A DNA stretch of 64,000 bases, from the NCBI RefSeq assembly GCF_027244095.1, contig NC_069670.1, forward strand, positions 16,573,320 to 16,637,319, written 5' to 3'. How positions within the stretch are numbered: position 1 is the first letter of the stretch; every line of letters begins with the position of its first letter. Under the pieces are notes generated by a model. That model was not told where the DNA came from. It did not search any database and saw only the letters and a list, made by a program, of their open reading frames with translations. The DNA is from Hemicordylus capensis. Lineage: Eukaryota; Chordata; Lepidosauria; Squamata; Cordylidae. The position numbers and the translations under genes are program-made. Below, piece after piece: positions 50,766-61,182 of the stretch.

Positions 50766-51160
50766 TGGAGCCCTGGCGGGAGCGGCGCAGCCCGGCCAGC
50801 CGCCCAGGCAGGGCCGCGTCGCAGAGCTGCGGCGGCGCTACGGAAGAGGAAGCCCGCCGAGCGAGGAGGAGGAGAGCGGGCGGGCGGGCGGGAGCGAAGC
50901 GGGCCGGGCCCGCCGCCGAGCGGGTGCAATGGCGAGACCCCAGCCGCCGGGGCCAGGCGGGGGCTCCACCCACCGATTTCCCAGCCCCCGGTCCTGCGAT
51001 CATTTCCCACGGCAGGCTCCACCTCCGCCTCCCATTGCACTGGCGGCGCGGCTGGCCCCCCTCCCCGGTCGCCCGCTGCGCCCTGGCGGTGGCTGCTGCC
51101 GCCCGCCGCACCATCGCTGCCCTCTCCCGCGCGGAAAGGGGAGTCCAGGGATGGCTCCCT
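50330..51160 (-). promoter_or_regulatory. RCE1: CpG-rich block at the RCE1 5' end
   Basis: From about 50330 to 51160 the sequence is very GC-rich with dense CG dinucleotides and GC-box-like runs, centred on RCE1 exon 1 and reaching 400 bases upstream of the start codon. This is the typical promoter of a housekeeping gene. The start site cannot be fixed. Long open frames on the plus strand here are a by-product of GC content. Confidence 0.7.
50650..50765 (-). CDS. RCE1: RCE1 coding exon 1 (residues 1-39)
   Basis: 116 nt from ATG (50763-50765 on the plus strand reads CAT) through [20 protein letters not shown], with donor GTGAGT inside a GTGA repeat. Includes the first transmembrane segment. 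Lies in a CpG-rich block. Confidence 0.93.
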
Positions 51161-52019
51161 GAGTCCAGCCTCGGGAGGGAGAAAGCGAGTTGCTTTTCGC
51201 AGAAGAAGAGCTCCTGTCCCTCATTAAAGGTCGGGCAGAAGTTCAACAGATGCAGCCAGAGAGGCAGCTGTGGACAAGGTTTCCCCTACTAAGCTTCGGC
51301 CTGTCGTGCAGCTGCGAAAGGAACGAGTCGCACCTCCCCCCCCGCCCCCTTTTTGGGCCCCGAGGATGTCCGATGCATACTCCCCATGTTTTTATTTGGT
51401 GCAGTATCTCAGAGCCTGATCCTTTTTAAGCCGCCCTTCTATTGGCTTTGGAAAGGAGGGGAACAGAATATTCTCCAATGCATTCCACAGAATGGATAGA
51501 AGAATTCTCCAGAATATTATCTTCAGTTCTGATTAGTGCAGTGACCAGTGGTGGATTCAAGGAGAGGCAGAGCAGACATTTGCCTGCTGCTGGAAAATTT
51601 GAGGAGCAGAAAATTTTGCCCCTCCTCCAATTCTGCAGCCCCTCTCTGTAGGCAGTGGCGGCTGTAGCACAGGTGGAGTGGGCGAGGAGAAAACCCCCCC
51701 CCCCGCTTTTTACCTTATTACAAAAAAAACTTTTTTGTTTAAGGTAGAAGGGCGGCAAAAGCCTTTTTGCCTATGGGTTGCAAAAAGCTTAATCTACCCC
51801 TGGCATTCCAAGTCTAGTTCAACTTTTCCTGCCCTCAGTGTCACTGGGATCTTCACGCCCCTTCATGAAGATCTGGGGGGGGGCTGCCTTTCCCAGCTAC
51901 ATTCATGTCCTGACAGGCTGCTTTGTATGAGCCCCTCCCTGCTACCAATTCACAAGACCTTCCCTCTAGAGTTTGCCTGTCAAGGACGATTCCTTTCCAT
52001 CATGCTGCATCCTGGTTCA

Positions 52020-52025
52020 TTTATT
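52020..52025 (-). terminator. possible TOP6BL poly(A) signal AATAAA
   Basis: AATAAA on the minus strand, 620 bases past the proposed TOP6BL stop. It sits in a LINE-tail-like T-rich patch (52020-52080), so it may be repeat-derived. Confidence 0.25.
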
Positions 52026-52080
52026 TTTTAAAGATTTTTACCCCGCCTTTCTCACCCAAGAGCAGTCCTGTCTCTCTCCT
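52020..52080 (-). mobile_element. LINE-tail-like patch
   Basis: TTTTTACCCCGCCTTTCTCAC after a T-rich run resembles the reverse of a LINE 3' tip. Confidence 0.4.
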
Positions 52081-52646
52081 GCTAGGCGACAGGACGATTG
52101 CAGCAGGTGATCTTGGGGCCAGCCGGGCAGCAGCGGCTCGCTCGCTCGTGGGAGGTTTCTTTCCCAGGGCTGCAAAGTGCTCCCCAGTTCATCTTGGTCA
52201 TAGAACAAGGCCTTGGGGCGGGTTTCCTCACTTTTTATTGGCCTGCACAGACATTCCAGAACGCAGCATTTCCCATTTCCTTGGCATGCTGGGACCCTTT
52301 CAGGGTGTCCATCTGAACAAGTTTGAGACTTCCTGGTTCCAAAACTCGGTGTCCTGCAAGGCAAGCAAAATCCAGGGAGCTGGCAAGGCCCTTTCAGATT
52401 TACAGCCAACATTCAACCAAAGGACATCAGCCACAGAGGCGCCTTCCTAGCTCTCACTAGGCCAGGGGAAGTGACACTTCGAACCCTGACCCTGAGCTGC
52501 TGAACCTTTTCCCATGACTGCCACCTCAAGTGTAACTTGTCAGTGCTCAGGCATGAGGCATCCTTGGCTGTTAACCCTATTGGTGGTGACATTGCCTTCT
52601 CACGACAACTGGGAGCCAAGACAGATCTTTGCATGATGCTTGGGTT

Positions 52647-52942
52647 TCACAAGGAAAGTTCTTGACAAACCTGCCACAGATTTTCATTATTCTCAGCACT
52701 GTCCACTGGTGGAGCTGCGAACCTCCCGTCGCTATTATCCAGGATGGCAGTGAGCCTGGTTGCAGGAGGAGATGAAAAGGAAGAGCTCAAAGGCATGTCT
52801 GGTTCTGTTAAGAGGCCATCTCTCTTTCCTTTGGCCTCTGCGTCTGGGTCTCTGGAACCCTCTGGAGGGAGCTCTTCCCTGGCTGGCCTCCTCTTCCTTG
52901 TTTGACTCATCCTGGCAAAGTCTGGTTTGTTGAACCAGAGTC
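52647..52942 (-). CDS. TOP6BL: TOP6BL last coding exon
   Basis: 296 nt after acceptor GTTCTGCAG, encoding LWFNKPDFARMSQTRKRRPA, a basic/acidic linker, and NLWQVCQELSL before TGA at 52647-52649. The C-terminal LW..CQEL resembles the short REC114-binding helix of TOPOVIBL as I recall it. Two other frames are partly open, so the frame choice rests on length and this motif. Confidence 0.6.
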
Positions 52943-55900
52943 CTGCAGAACATAACATCAAAATGTGGCTTCCACAGGACTCACTCAAATACAGTTTCCA
53001 TGTACAGGCATAATCACAAAAACTCACACAGCGTGAAGGGTCAGATCAACCAGGTCTCTGGAGTCTTCGTCACCCCTTGAACTCCCAGCTCTCTCTGTCT
53101 TTTCTTCTTACTAACTCGCCTTCTCATACAAACACCCCAACCTACCTTCTACTCCACTGCTCTCATGTGTCCCTTGCTCCAGGCCTGTAGAACTCACGCA
53201 GGGGCATGGTGGCTTCTGGTGGGCAGAAGGTAAGGTACTCAGCTGCCTTGCCTCATCATTTTTAGGCTATGGAACAAAAGAACATAAGAACAGCCCTGCT
53301 GGATCAGGCCCAAGAAGGCCCATCTGCTTCAGCATCCTGTTTCCCACAGTGGCCCACCAGCTGCCTCTGAGGAGTCCACAGGCAGGAAGTGAAGGCATGC
53401 CCTCTTTCTTGCTGTGGCTCCCCTGCAGCTGGTATTTAGCGGCATCTTGCCTCTGAGCTGGAGGTGGCCTATAGCCATCAGGACTAGTAGCCATTGATCT
53501 GTCCTCCATGAATTTGTCTAAGCCCCTTTTACAGCCATGCAAGCTAGTGGAAAAACAAGGGGTCCAAATTATTACATGCCATCAAGAACAGTGTTATAGC
53601 TCTTCAGGCCTTGTTTGTAGCAGAAGACTGTTGAAAACTTGGGTAATACTTTGGCTTCTTATTAATAAGGCTTTAAGAGTGTAGCAACGTCCTGTCCCGT
53701 CTGTCCTCACAACAACCCCGTGAAATGCTCCCAGCTGGGGTACAGATCACAAATCAACAAAGACATTTGACTACAGAATGGCTGCACAGAGTTCTGTGCT
53801 AGACTTTAGAATATATCACTTCAGCGGGAGACTGACTTTGTGATGCTAGCAGTGATTAGGATGATGCTGAGCAGAAGACAAAGACAACACAACTTGCCCT
53901 TTTGACGTCACATGTGCTGCTAGGCCTCCATCGCTTAAGAGTGGCTTTGCTGAAGGTCTCTCTGATCGTAACTTGGAGCTCCTGGGTATCTGCAACCTAC
54001 AGATAGAGTGACACACATTCCCTAGCAAAGAGAGTTCTGTTCTCTGTTACATCCTCCTTGGGAAACTGAGCCTGTGAGATGATCCTTAAAGGTGACACCT
54101 CGAAGAAGATGACTAGTCTGGACGCGGGCTTAATTTAACTTGTGCCTCTGACATGCTGCCTCATCTGATCTAGCTCAAAGTACTGGTTGTAGGCATATCT
54201 ACAATGAAAAATCACCTGCAGATGTTGGAGACATCTCCTCCTGAACGCGCTGTCGGTGCTGCTTGAAATGATGCTGGAAATGGCATCCACCATGATGGGC
54301 AAAGAATGGGTCAGTTTCTGCTGTTCCTGTGAAGACCCAAGAGTGCTTCTTGACATCTGGCTGCCTCACAGCCCATACCAACTGCAGGGGGAAAGACTCT
54401 CAAGACTGTTTCTGTGTCAGGACTGGATATTACATAACTTCTCCAGAGACATATACTGATCTATACGTATAAACAGGACTTGGCGGGAATTTCAGATCCT
54501 GCTCACAGAACCTTCTCCCCTGACCCTCTGTCTTCAGTGGTCCAGATCTCTTGTCATTGAACTCTCACCTGGACCACTTTGTGGTGCTGCTCCAGGATGC
54601 TCTTGGCCACTCCTTGGATGGCACCTTTCACAGCCTGCTCGCTGCATAAGAAGATAGGATAGATATGGGATAGTATCATGCGCTGGTCCCCTGCACCATA
54701 TAAAGGAATAGAAATATCAAATGTTAAACCTAGACAAAGGGCAGATGATCCAACATTATCAAGTTTCAAAAACTAAACGCAAGAATTAGTATAACAGATA
54801 TGTGCCAATACCCACAGCAAGATATATTTTAATAAAATAGTGTGCCTGTAGGTATAGACAGTTTTGCCTTATTGGCTCCATGGGATAAGAGAGAGAAAAG
54901 GCAAAGGAATATATGATTGTGGCTCTTCATGAGTTCTGTGAAATCAGGGAAGACTTAAGTAAATACAAGATAGGACTTGTTCCTCTCTCAGCACAGTCAA
55001 TTTCCCAGAGCAGAGACATTCAAGGACAGGACTATGTCCTCCTCTTCAAATATAAAGACTTTCTGCTTGAAATAATTTGAAATCAAGAAAATGGTGGGGA
55101 AATCACATGTCGATAAGCTTACAAAATAGGTATCTACTAGGAGGAATCCTAGGATAGGTATCTGTTCTAAGGCTGGAGCACGCTCAGCCCAAAGCACTGG
55201 GAAGTCCAAAGAATGTGTCCGTCTATTTTGCTCTGTCATGTACTGGGCACTCACACACCCCTCAGCTCATTCTGCAGCCCCTCTGGGTAGCCCCCCAAAA
55301 GAGGTTCATTCCATAATTCAATTAGCACATTACTCTCCACCCTCACAACAATGTACAGGAACATACAGGAATTGTAGACTGGCTGGTCCTGAAATGGATC
55401 AGAGTAACGGAGAAAAAGGAAGAGCAGCAGTGTCTGTTCCTGAGTATCCAGATCAGGTTTGTGGCTGGTGTGCAGCTTGTATCTGACATCAGGCATTGCT
55501 GTATCTGAGAGACAGAACACGTTACATAGCATTTCATTTAGATAACAAAGACAGGGATGAATTACTGAAGCTAAGGAACTGGGCAATACTTTATCAGAGG
55601 CATTTTTCTTTATCTAGTAAAAAGTCTGAGGGGGAATGATTTCCCTGCTGCATAAGTTTTTGACACATTCTTGTTTAAAATATTTGGTTGATACCTGTGC
55701 TATACAACATGGTGGATTTGAAGATACCTTTGTGCATTTTTAACAAAATAACTAGAATTGAGAGACAATCCATCTTTGCATGTCTGTGCTGTGCAAGCCC
55801 AGAATTTATTTGCTGAGTTCTATGGCCCACTCTAGTCAAAGGACTCAGGGTAAGTAACAGCACTGAAGAGCTACAGAAAGGAACATTAGACTTGCCATGA

Positions 55901-58900
55901 AGATTCGTCTCCACAGTAGATGGAGAAGGAACCTGAGGAGTAACCTGTGAGAGGTTACTCCCCCACCTCGCTCCACAGGCAGGTCCATGTCAATCACTGG
56001 AGCTTTTTGTCCTTCCATGGAAGAAGTGGGCCCCCTCCCCCACTGTTTCAGAACTTGGTAATGCAGAAACACGCTCACTGAGAGAAACAGAAGCTGCATT
56101 TTAAAATATAATTACCTACCCGCATATATCCTGCCCTGCCTGGAACTATGTCTGTCTCAGGTGACCTCACTGCCTTAATGGTGGTCAGTAGTTCTCTGAG
56201 GATTTCACTGTAGAAGAGTCTGTGTACCAGGATGAACTTCTGGACTAGCATCTCTTTCTTAGAAATACAGGAAGCTGCTGCCTTATATTGAATCAGACCC
56301 TTGGTCCATCTAGCTCAGTATTGTCTACACCAGGGTTTCTCAACGTGTGGATCCCTAGATGTTATTGGACTTCAACTCCCATAATCCCCAGCCCCAGTGG
56401 CCTTTGGGAATTATGACAGTTTAAGTCCAATTACATCTGGGGACCCACACGTTGAGAATCCCTGGTCTACAAAGTTAAGCAGAAGCTTCTCCAAGGTTTC
56501 AGGCAGGAGTCTCTCTCAGCCATACCTGGAGATGCTGCCAAGGAGGGAACTTGGGAACTTCTGCATGCATGCATGCAGGTGCTCTTCCGAGAGTGGCTCC
56601 ATCCCCTACGGGGAACATCTTACAGTGCTCACATGTAGTCTCCCATTCAAATGCAAACCAAGGAGAATCCTGCTTAGCCAAGGGGACAATTCATGCTTCC
56701 TACCACAAGACCAGTCCTCTCCTCTCCTTTGTCATGTTATAACTGTTAATGGAGAAGGGAGAAGGAAAAGGAGGAATTCCCACAGGACTCTAAGACCTGA
56801 TTTAAATGTAATGCCAGATGTGTAAGAAGCATTTCTCTGTGCAGTGTTTCCACATGGCTGGCAGCTCTAAAGCAGGTCACTGCACCCAGCTGCACACTAT
56901 TAGCATGGCAGGTTTAGGGATCAGTGGGCATGGGCAGGCATCACGCCGACATGTTAACACTTCACAAGTAGTGAATATGTATTTAAAGGAGATGCCAGCT
57001 GTATGGAAGGTGAGCGGGTTTTTCTTATATACCCAGCATAATGTTTAAATTGGGTTTAAAGAGCTGGTAGCTGATGTGGCTTCTGGTATTTTGAGCCTAC
57101 AAGCCAGTTTGACACTGAGGATGGAGTGTGTTGAATCTGGATGTAGGAGGCCTGGGCTCAATTCCCTTAACTCCTGGTTTGAAAGTTAATCAGGACTGGT
57201 GATCTGTGGAAATGATTGTAAGAACCCAGAATTTCAGGGCAATCCTGGTCAAACCACTCCAGTGAACCAGCATTTAACTAGGATAGGTAATCAGGATTCA
57301 AACCTCCAACTGGAATGTTGATTCAGTTTGAGTTAGCTATCCTGGTTAAATGCTGGTGAACCAGAACAGTTTGATCAGGATTGCCCTGAAATTCTGGGTT
57401 CTCGCCATCAGCTTCACAGGGCTCACTAATCCTGAGTAACTTTTTAAGCAGGATCTCTGTGGTTGCATGAACCCAGCCATAGTATTTCTGCTTCTAGTTT
57501 CAACTGCTCAAGAGGCTGTCTCTAGAAGAGTTACCTTTGGCCACTGTGGCTGGGGATGATGGGAGTTATCGTTCAACATCTGGGGACTGAAGTTCAAGAA
57601 TCCCTGAGTCACATGAATACTCATTTCTCAGGTAGCTTTTCAGCATTTGTGCAGAACTCAAAACAAGCCATCATGTAGGTGACAAACGTCTTATTGCTTC
57701 TACCTTCTTCCCAATATGGATCTGAATCCAGCGTTGCCTGATAGCCGTATCTCTCCCATGGCACTACCCATGAAGGATCTCCAAAAAAAGAATGTGACAC
57801 CTCTTCAGTGGGCAACAATATAGGCAGGCCGGCAGGGTCATAAAGAAATATATATGGTTGGCTAAGGAAAAGATCACCTGCAGGCAAACTAATGGTATTT
57901 TGGGGATACTGTCATTAGTATAGGAGCTACTTATGTACTGCCGCCACCACCAGCAGCTTTGGGTCAGCTAGTCCTAGGCCTATTTTCTTGCCACAAACAC
58001 TTATTAATAATCCAGGAATACAACATCAGCATGGTGATTAGAAGTTTGATTGGGAGGCTTTCATATGACCCCGTGCAAGTGCTCTCACCGAGTTACATAG
58101 TGTCTTCCCATCCTGTGCCATCCCCTGAACTGTCAGCTTTCTCCCTCAATGGGTGGGGGAGCAGTGTTCCCTCTAACAGGGATTCCCAGAAGTTGACTAC
58201 AAGACCCAGAATCCCCAGCTGCAATGGCTTTTGCTTGGGGATTATGGGAGTTGCAGTCAACAACATCCGGGAATCCCTGTTAGACGGAACACTACGGGGG
58301 AGGTCCTGGATCCAGGTTCATGACATGTGCCTGGTGAAGAGGTTTCCTGTGAAGCCCCATCAGCAGCACTCCCAAATTAGCGCTGGGGAGGGAAGAGACA
58401 GAAAGAGCTGGGAGCCCGGAGACTTGGGATGCAGAAGTAGAGAAGTGTGCCTGTCATGACTGGGAGGGAGAGAGGAAGTTGGACTGTTGCTTCCCATGCA
58501 AGTGGAGACCCACAGTGCATCAGTGGAGAAGAGCACCTGGAACTTTGGGCAGGAGGGAAAGAGAGGGAAGGTCAGGCTGCTGCTTTCCCAGTGAGTAGAA
58601 ACTCAGTTGGAGGAGAATGCCTCCTGATGGGGGTGGCGGGGGGGGGGGTCAGGCAGCAGCTGCTGCTGTTGCTTCTTCCCCAGTGGGTAGATTCTCAGAG
58701 TAGCAGCAGAGAAGCACACCTGGTGTTGGGGGAACAGGCTGCTGCAGCTGCTGCCACCACCATCATTGATACCCTGCCATAGACGCGCTATAAACTTCAT
58801 CCTAGTTCCCCAGTCCTTGGATAAACTGTGAGCCCCACTCCAGGTGGGTTCTTTTTCACCATCCATATATGGTATGAGCTCTTTCAAGGGTCACAGCAAA

Positions 58901-59974
58901 GGATACAGAGACAGCAGTTATCCTCACTGGCTGGTTAGGGAGTTGTTTCTGGCAAGGGCATAGAGACATGACAGGCGTGAGCTTCAACTCTCCGCTGAAA
59001 CCTTTTTCAGCTATTTCCTCCGGAATGAAGAGACCAACTGGTTCACCAGCCGTGGGGTGGATTTTGTCACAAGCCCATATGGCTTTGCTGGTCACACCCA
59101 TACAAGAAAAGGATGGAGGATAATAGTGGGAAAGAAATCAAACAACATCAAGGAAATTGTAAGAGGAACTTCAGAAGGGCCTCTGGCTAGACCATTCCAG
59201 TTTTGGGCTGCATCATTTCTTAACTCCTGCATTACCTGCAGGGAGCCTCAGATACTCGCAGATCTGCTGTCACTTTATAGGGCTGGCTAATACCAGGAAC
59301 AAGGCTAAATCTCCTTCACTTCTGTGACCCTGGTGCACATGGCTAAGTCCCTGGTGGGTGGTGGGTTGGCCGTGGGAGGACAAATGCCCCCAGATGTGTC
59401 CTTAACCTGCTTGCTGAATGGAGAGCTGTTCTGTATGAGTTTAAGCCCTGCTTGCTTCTCCCCTTTCATTTCTGGTTTGGGTGTTCCTGGACAGCCACTC
59501 TTGTGGACTGTCCCAGTTCCTCCTCTGGCAAAACATTCTATATTTTTCTGCAGGTGTGTGTTGTTCCCCAAGGACTTGAACCCTTGGCCTGGGGAGGTTT
59601 TTTCATGGCACTGCTCCTTCCCAAGTGTACTATCTTTCTTCCTTTTGTGATGTGTGGTCCAAAAGGCAGCCATTAGTAGTATGTGTATGTTATAAGGGGA
59701 GTTGAAACCCCTCCCCCCATACTGTGGCCTAGAATATGGTTCTCCATTTCCAGTTTCTTGCTGTCTGCAGCCAATGCAGCAGAATCACAAGTCGTGAGCA
59801 GACAATAGCTTCTAAGAGGCTTGCCAGGTGGCTGCGAGGCCAATGGTCTGATTTGGATGGCTTCATCAGGATCCTGTACCAGTCCAGCACAACGGGAGAG
59901 GCGAACACATGAGAGCTAAAGACACTCCCAGCCATTTTCTCAGCGTCCATAGCAACACTCACAGCCTGCACCAG
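52647..59974 (-). CDS. TOP6BL: TOP6BL (C11orf80) gene, ten exons, 5' end missing
   Basis: TOP6BL is the B-like partner of SPO11 in the TOPOVI-like complex that makes meiotic double-strand breaks. It also binds REC114 through its C-terminus. Ten minus-strand exons join with consistent phase from 59974 down to 53996, and the last joint is ambiguous. Assignment rests on three things: position just upstream of RCE1 on the same strand, as C11orf80 is in human; segments such as LPIMVDAISSIISSSTDSAF with CLQHLQVADTQELQ; and a C-terminal NLWQVCQEL resembling the REC114-binding LWxxE helix as I recall it. N-terminal exons and the start codon were not found, so the protein is partial. The alternative is another gene at this site, but the exon chain itself looks real. 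Confidence 0.7.
53276..53551 (-). mobile_element. CR1-type LINE 3' fragment
   Basis: Reverse fragment from AGAACATAAGAACAGCCCTG to CCCCTTTTACAGCCATGCAA. It lies between the last two TOP6BL exons. Confidence 0.78.
53898..53996 (-). CDS. TOP6BL: TOP6BL exon i, 3' boundary uncertain
   Basis: 99 nt after acceptor TATCTGTAG, encoding VADTQELQVTIRETFSKATL through STCDVKR. The best-looking donor is AGG|GCAAGT, a GC donor, but it would be out of phase with the long frame of the last exon. A weak GT four bases further on, ending the exon at 53894, would be in phase. Confidence 0.68.
54216..54326 (-). CDS. TOP6BL: TOP6BL exon h
   Basis: 111 nt after acceptor TCTTCACAG, encoding EQQKLTHSLPIMVDAISSII through RRRCLQHLQ, donor GTGATT. 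Phase 0 at both ends. Confidence 0.75.
54569..54641 (-). CDS. TOP6BL: TOP6BL exon g
   Basis: 73 nt after acceptor TTATGCAG, encoding EQAVKGAIQGVAKSILEQHH then KVVQ, donor GTGAGA. Helical composition. Confidence 0.72.
55255..55504 (-). CDS. TOP6BL: TOP6BL exon f
   Basis: 250 nt after acceptor GTCTCTCAG, encoding TAMPDVRYKLHTSHKPDLDT, then LLLFLFLRYSDPFQDQPVYN and YPEGLQNELRGV. The strong donor GTGAGT lies one codon before the frame's stop. This exon and its phase are among the best supported in the chain. Confidence 0.72.
55967..56077 (-). CDS. TOP6BL: TOP6BL exon e
   Basis: 111 nt after acceptor TTTCTCTCAG, encoding SVFLHYQVLKQWGRG through DMDLPVER, donor GTGGGG. Confidence 0.65.
56116..56253 (-). 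CDS. TOP6BL: TOP6BL exon d
   Basis: 138 nt encoding MLVQKFILVHRLFYSEILRE through GRAGYMRV, donor GTAATT. The acceptor AAG at 56254-56256 is chosen because it keeps phase. A neighbouring AAG three bases upstream would not. A SINE starts 13 bases upstream. Confidence 0.6.
56266..56720 (-). mobile_element. S1 SINE split by a hAT-like MITE
   Basis: Reversed S1 with extension. It is interrupted after GTATTGTCTACAC by the MITE at 56331-56464 and resumes with GTCTACAAAG. The near-identical 8-mers are the MITE's target duplication. Confidence 0.8.
56331..56464 (+). mobile_element. hAT-like MITE with 8-bp target duplication
   Basis: 134 bp. Left end CAGGGTTTCTCAACGTGTGG; right end complements CAGGGATTCTCAACGTGTGG. 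Flanks GTCTACAC and GTCTACAA match 7 of 8. CAGGG-type ends with 8-bp duplications are the hAT superfamily signature. Confidence 0.85.
57172..57453. repeat. foldback element
   Basis: Core arms 57221-57289 and 57332-57402 share AGAACCCAGAATTTCAGGGC in opposite orientation. Weaker complementarity reaches 57172 and 57453. Between TOP6BL exons c and d. Confidence 0.75.
57528..57600 (+). mobile_element. truncated hAT-like MITE
   Basis: Right half only: TGGCTGGGGATGATGGGAGT through GAAGTTCAAGAATCCCTG. Confidence 0.5.
57704..57861 (-). CDS. TOP6BL: TOP6BL exon c
   Basis: 158 nt after the pyrimidine-rich acceptor TTTTCCTTAG, encoding QPYIFLYDPAGLPILLPTEE through YWEE, donor GTAGAA. FLYDPAGLP is a good candidate for a core strand and turn. 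An alternative acceptor, CTGCAG, would start the exon at 57877. Confidence 0.65.
58162..58294 (+). mobile_element. hAT-like MITE with 8-bp target duplication
   Basis: 133 bp. Left end CAGTGTTCCCTCTAACAGGG and an inverted right end ending GTTAGACGGAACACTA. Flanks TGGGGGAG and CGGGGGAG match 7 of 8. Confidence 0.83.
58860..59087 (-). CDS. TOP6BL: TOP6BL exon b
   Basis: 228 nt fully open, encoding KAIWACDKIHPTAGEPVGLF, then IPEEIAEKG and PNQPVRITAVS. Acceptor GTGACCAG, donor TG|GTGAAA. An internal GTGAGG at 58923-58928 is a stronger donor by motif but would break phase with the next exon. Confidence 0.55.
59880..59974 (-). CDS. TOP6BL: TOP6BL exon a
   Basis: 95 nt after acceptor ATCTTTCAG, encoding LVQAVSVAMDAEKMAGSVFS through VVLD, with donor GTACAG. 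The frame stays open past this donor, so the exact 3' end is inferred from phase with the next exon. Confidence 0.5.
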
Positions 59975-60835
59975 CTGAAAGATGACATGCCAACACTGTC
60001 CTCATGTGGACCAGGCATGGAAGGAGCTGGTTCAGGCATGCTGAAGGGGACATGCCCCCATTTCCAGCCCACCATGCACACAAAACACACAACCTGCCTG
60101 ACACAAGAATGTAACGACACCTTCCCACCACAAATCCACACACACAGCTTTTACCTCACATGTCCGCCAGGTGGCAGCATAAGCTGCTTATGGCACAAGG
60201 CGCTCCCTTCTCCCCACTTCTAAAACCATCTCAGCCAGTAATGGTCATTGTAAATAACCTAGCTGCCTGGAGCAGAGCTTTGTGGCCAAAAGATTAAGAA
60301 GATGAAGGAAGTATTCTGGCACCTTCGGCCAGCAGCGCTGCTTAACCCTCACTCAATGCCTGGCATTCATTCCTAACTTCAAACTTAGACTGCAATGGAA
60401 ACTTACCAAGGTCACCTACAGTAGTAATCTTGCCCAGCACTCATTCTTTTTCCATGGAACAAGCACCAAACTTCCTGGTAGATTATGCCCGCTGCCTTTT
60501 GGATCCAATTTTATGAAAGGATCTGGCTAACAATTCTCAAACTTGCCTCAATTATATTTGCTGAATCTTTTTGTCATGTCTCTTTGGCAAAAGGGGTGGT
60601 GGGTGGGGACAATTGTTCAAGTCTTAGAACCTCAAACATGTTAGTAATGTAGCTGAAACCTTCTTCTTGCATATGATTTACTGTTCTCAGGGGTCAACAT
60701 TATACCCATAACTGCTCAAGCAGCACCTGCAAACCTACTACAACTCACCTCACAAAATGACTCCCTTCACTGAGTAGCCTTGTCCCATCTGGCAGACGTG
60801 TACTGGCTCTCCTCTCTGTGCTAAGGAGCAGAAGT

Positions 60836-61040
60836 CAGAAAAAGCTTGGGTGAAAAAAACGAGTCTTTGGGGACTTTTAAATAGTTGCCAGAAAAGTTGT
60901 CAGAGATGGAGAGACTGTTATTTCAGCAGGGAGCGCATTCCAGAGATTTGGGGCAACAACAGAGAAGGCCCATCCCTTCGTAGTCATCAGAAGAGCTGGT
61001 GGCAACTGCAAACGGACCTCTCCAGATGATCTCAATGGTA
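60836..61040 (-). mobile_element. L2-type LINE 3' coding fragment
   Basis: On the minus strand it encodes AFSVVAPNLWNALPAEI-like sequence, the L2 reverse-transcriptase terminus. Diverged. Lies next to the hairpin at 61079. Confidence 0.6.
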
Positions 61041-61078
61041 ATGTCAATGGGGCTCATGGTAAAGAAGACGCTGGGGTC

Positions 61079-61182
61079 ATTCACAGAATCAAAAACTGTG
61101 TTCTACCTAGGTTTGGGAATTGTGTGTGCTCCCACACACAGCTCCCAAACCTGGGTAGAACACAGTTTTTGATTCTATGAAT
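61079..61182. repeat. 50-base hairpin with 4-base loop
   Basis: Arms 61079-61128 and 61133-61182 share ATCAAAAACTGTGTTCTACC in opposite orientation, ending in TGTGTGTG and CACACACA around CTCC. About four or five mismatches. Confidence 0.8.

Larger units (their letters stand above)
51247..52646. other. RCE1-TOP6BL intergenic stretch
   Basis: Between the CpG block and the TOP6BL stop. Holds a C-run at 51696-51706, an imperfect inverted patch around GAATATTCTCC at 51465-51530, and a LINE-tail patch. No gene recognised. Confidence 0.6.

Noticed and set aside
50280-51227. A 315-codon open frame on the plus strand over the RCE1 promoter
   Set aside because: It lies in a CpG-rich block where stop codons are rare. 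The translation is low-complexity Arg/Gly/Ala/Pro, and the opposite strand carries the true RCE1 exon 1.
58928-59087. A shorter version of TOP6BL exon b ending at the strong GTGAGG donor
   Set aside because: It would be phase 0, and I found no intervening exon to restore phase with the next. The longer exon joins directly.
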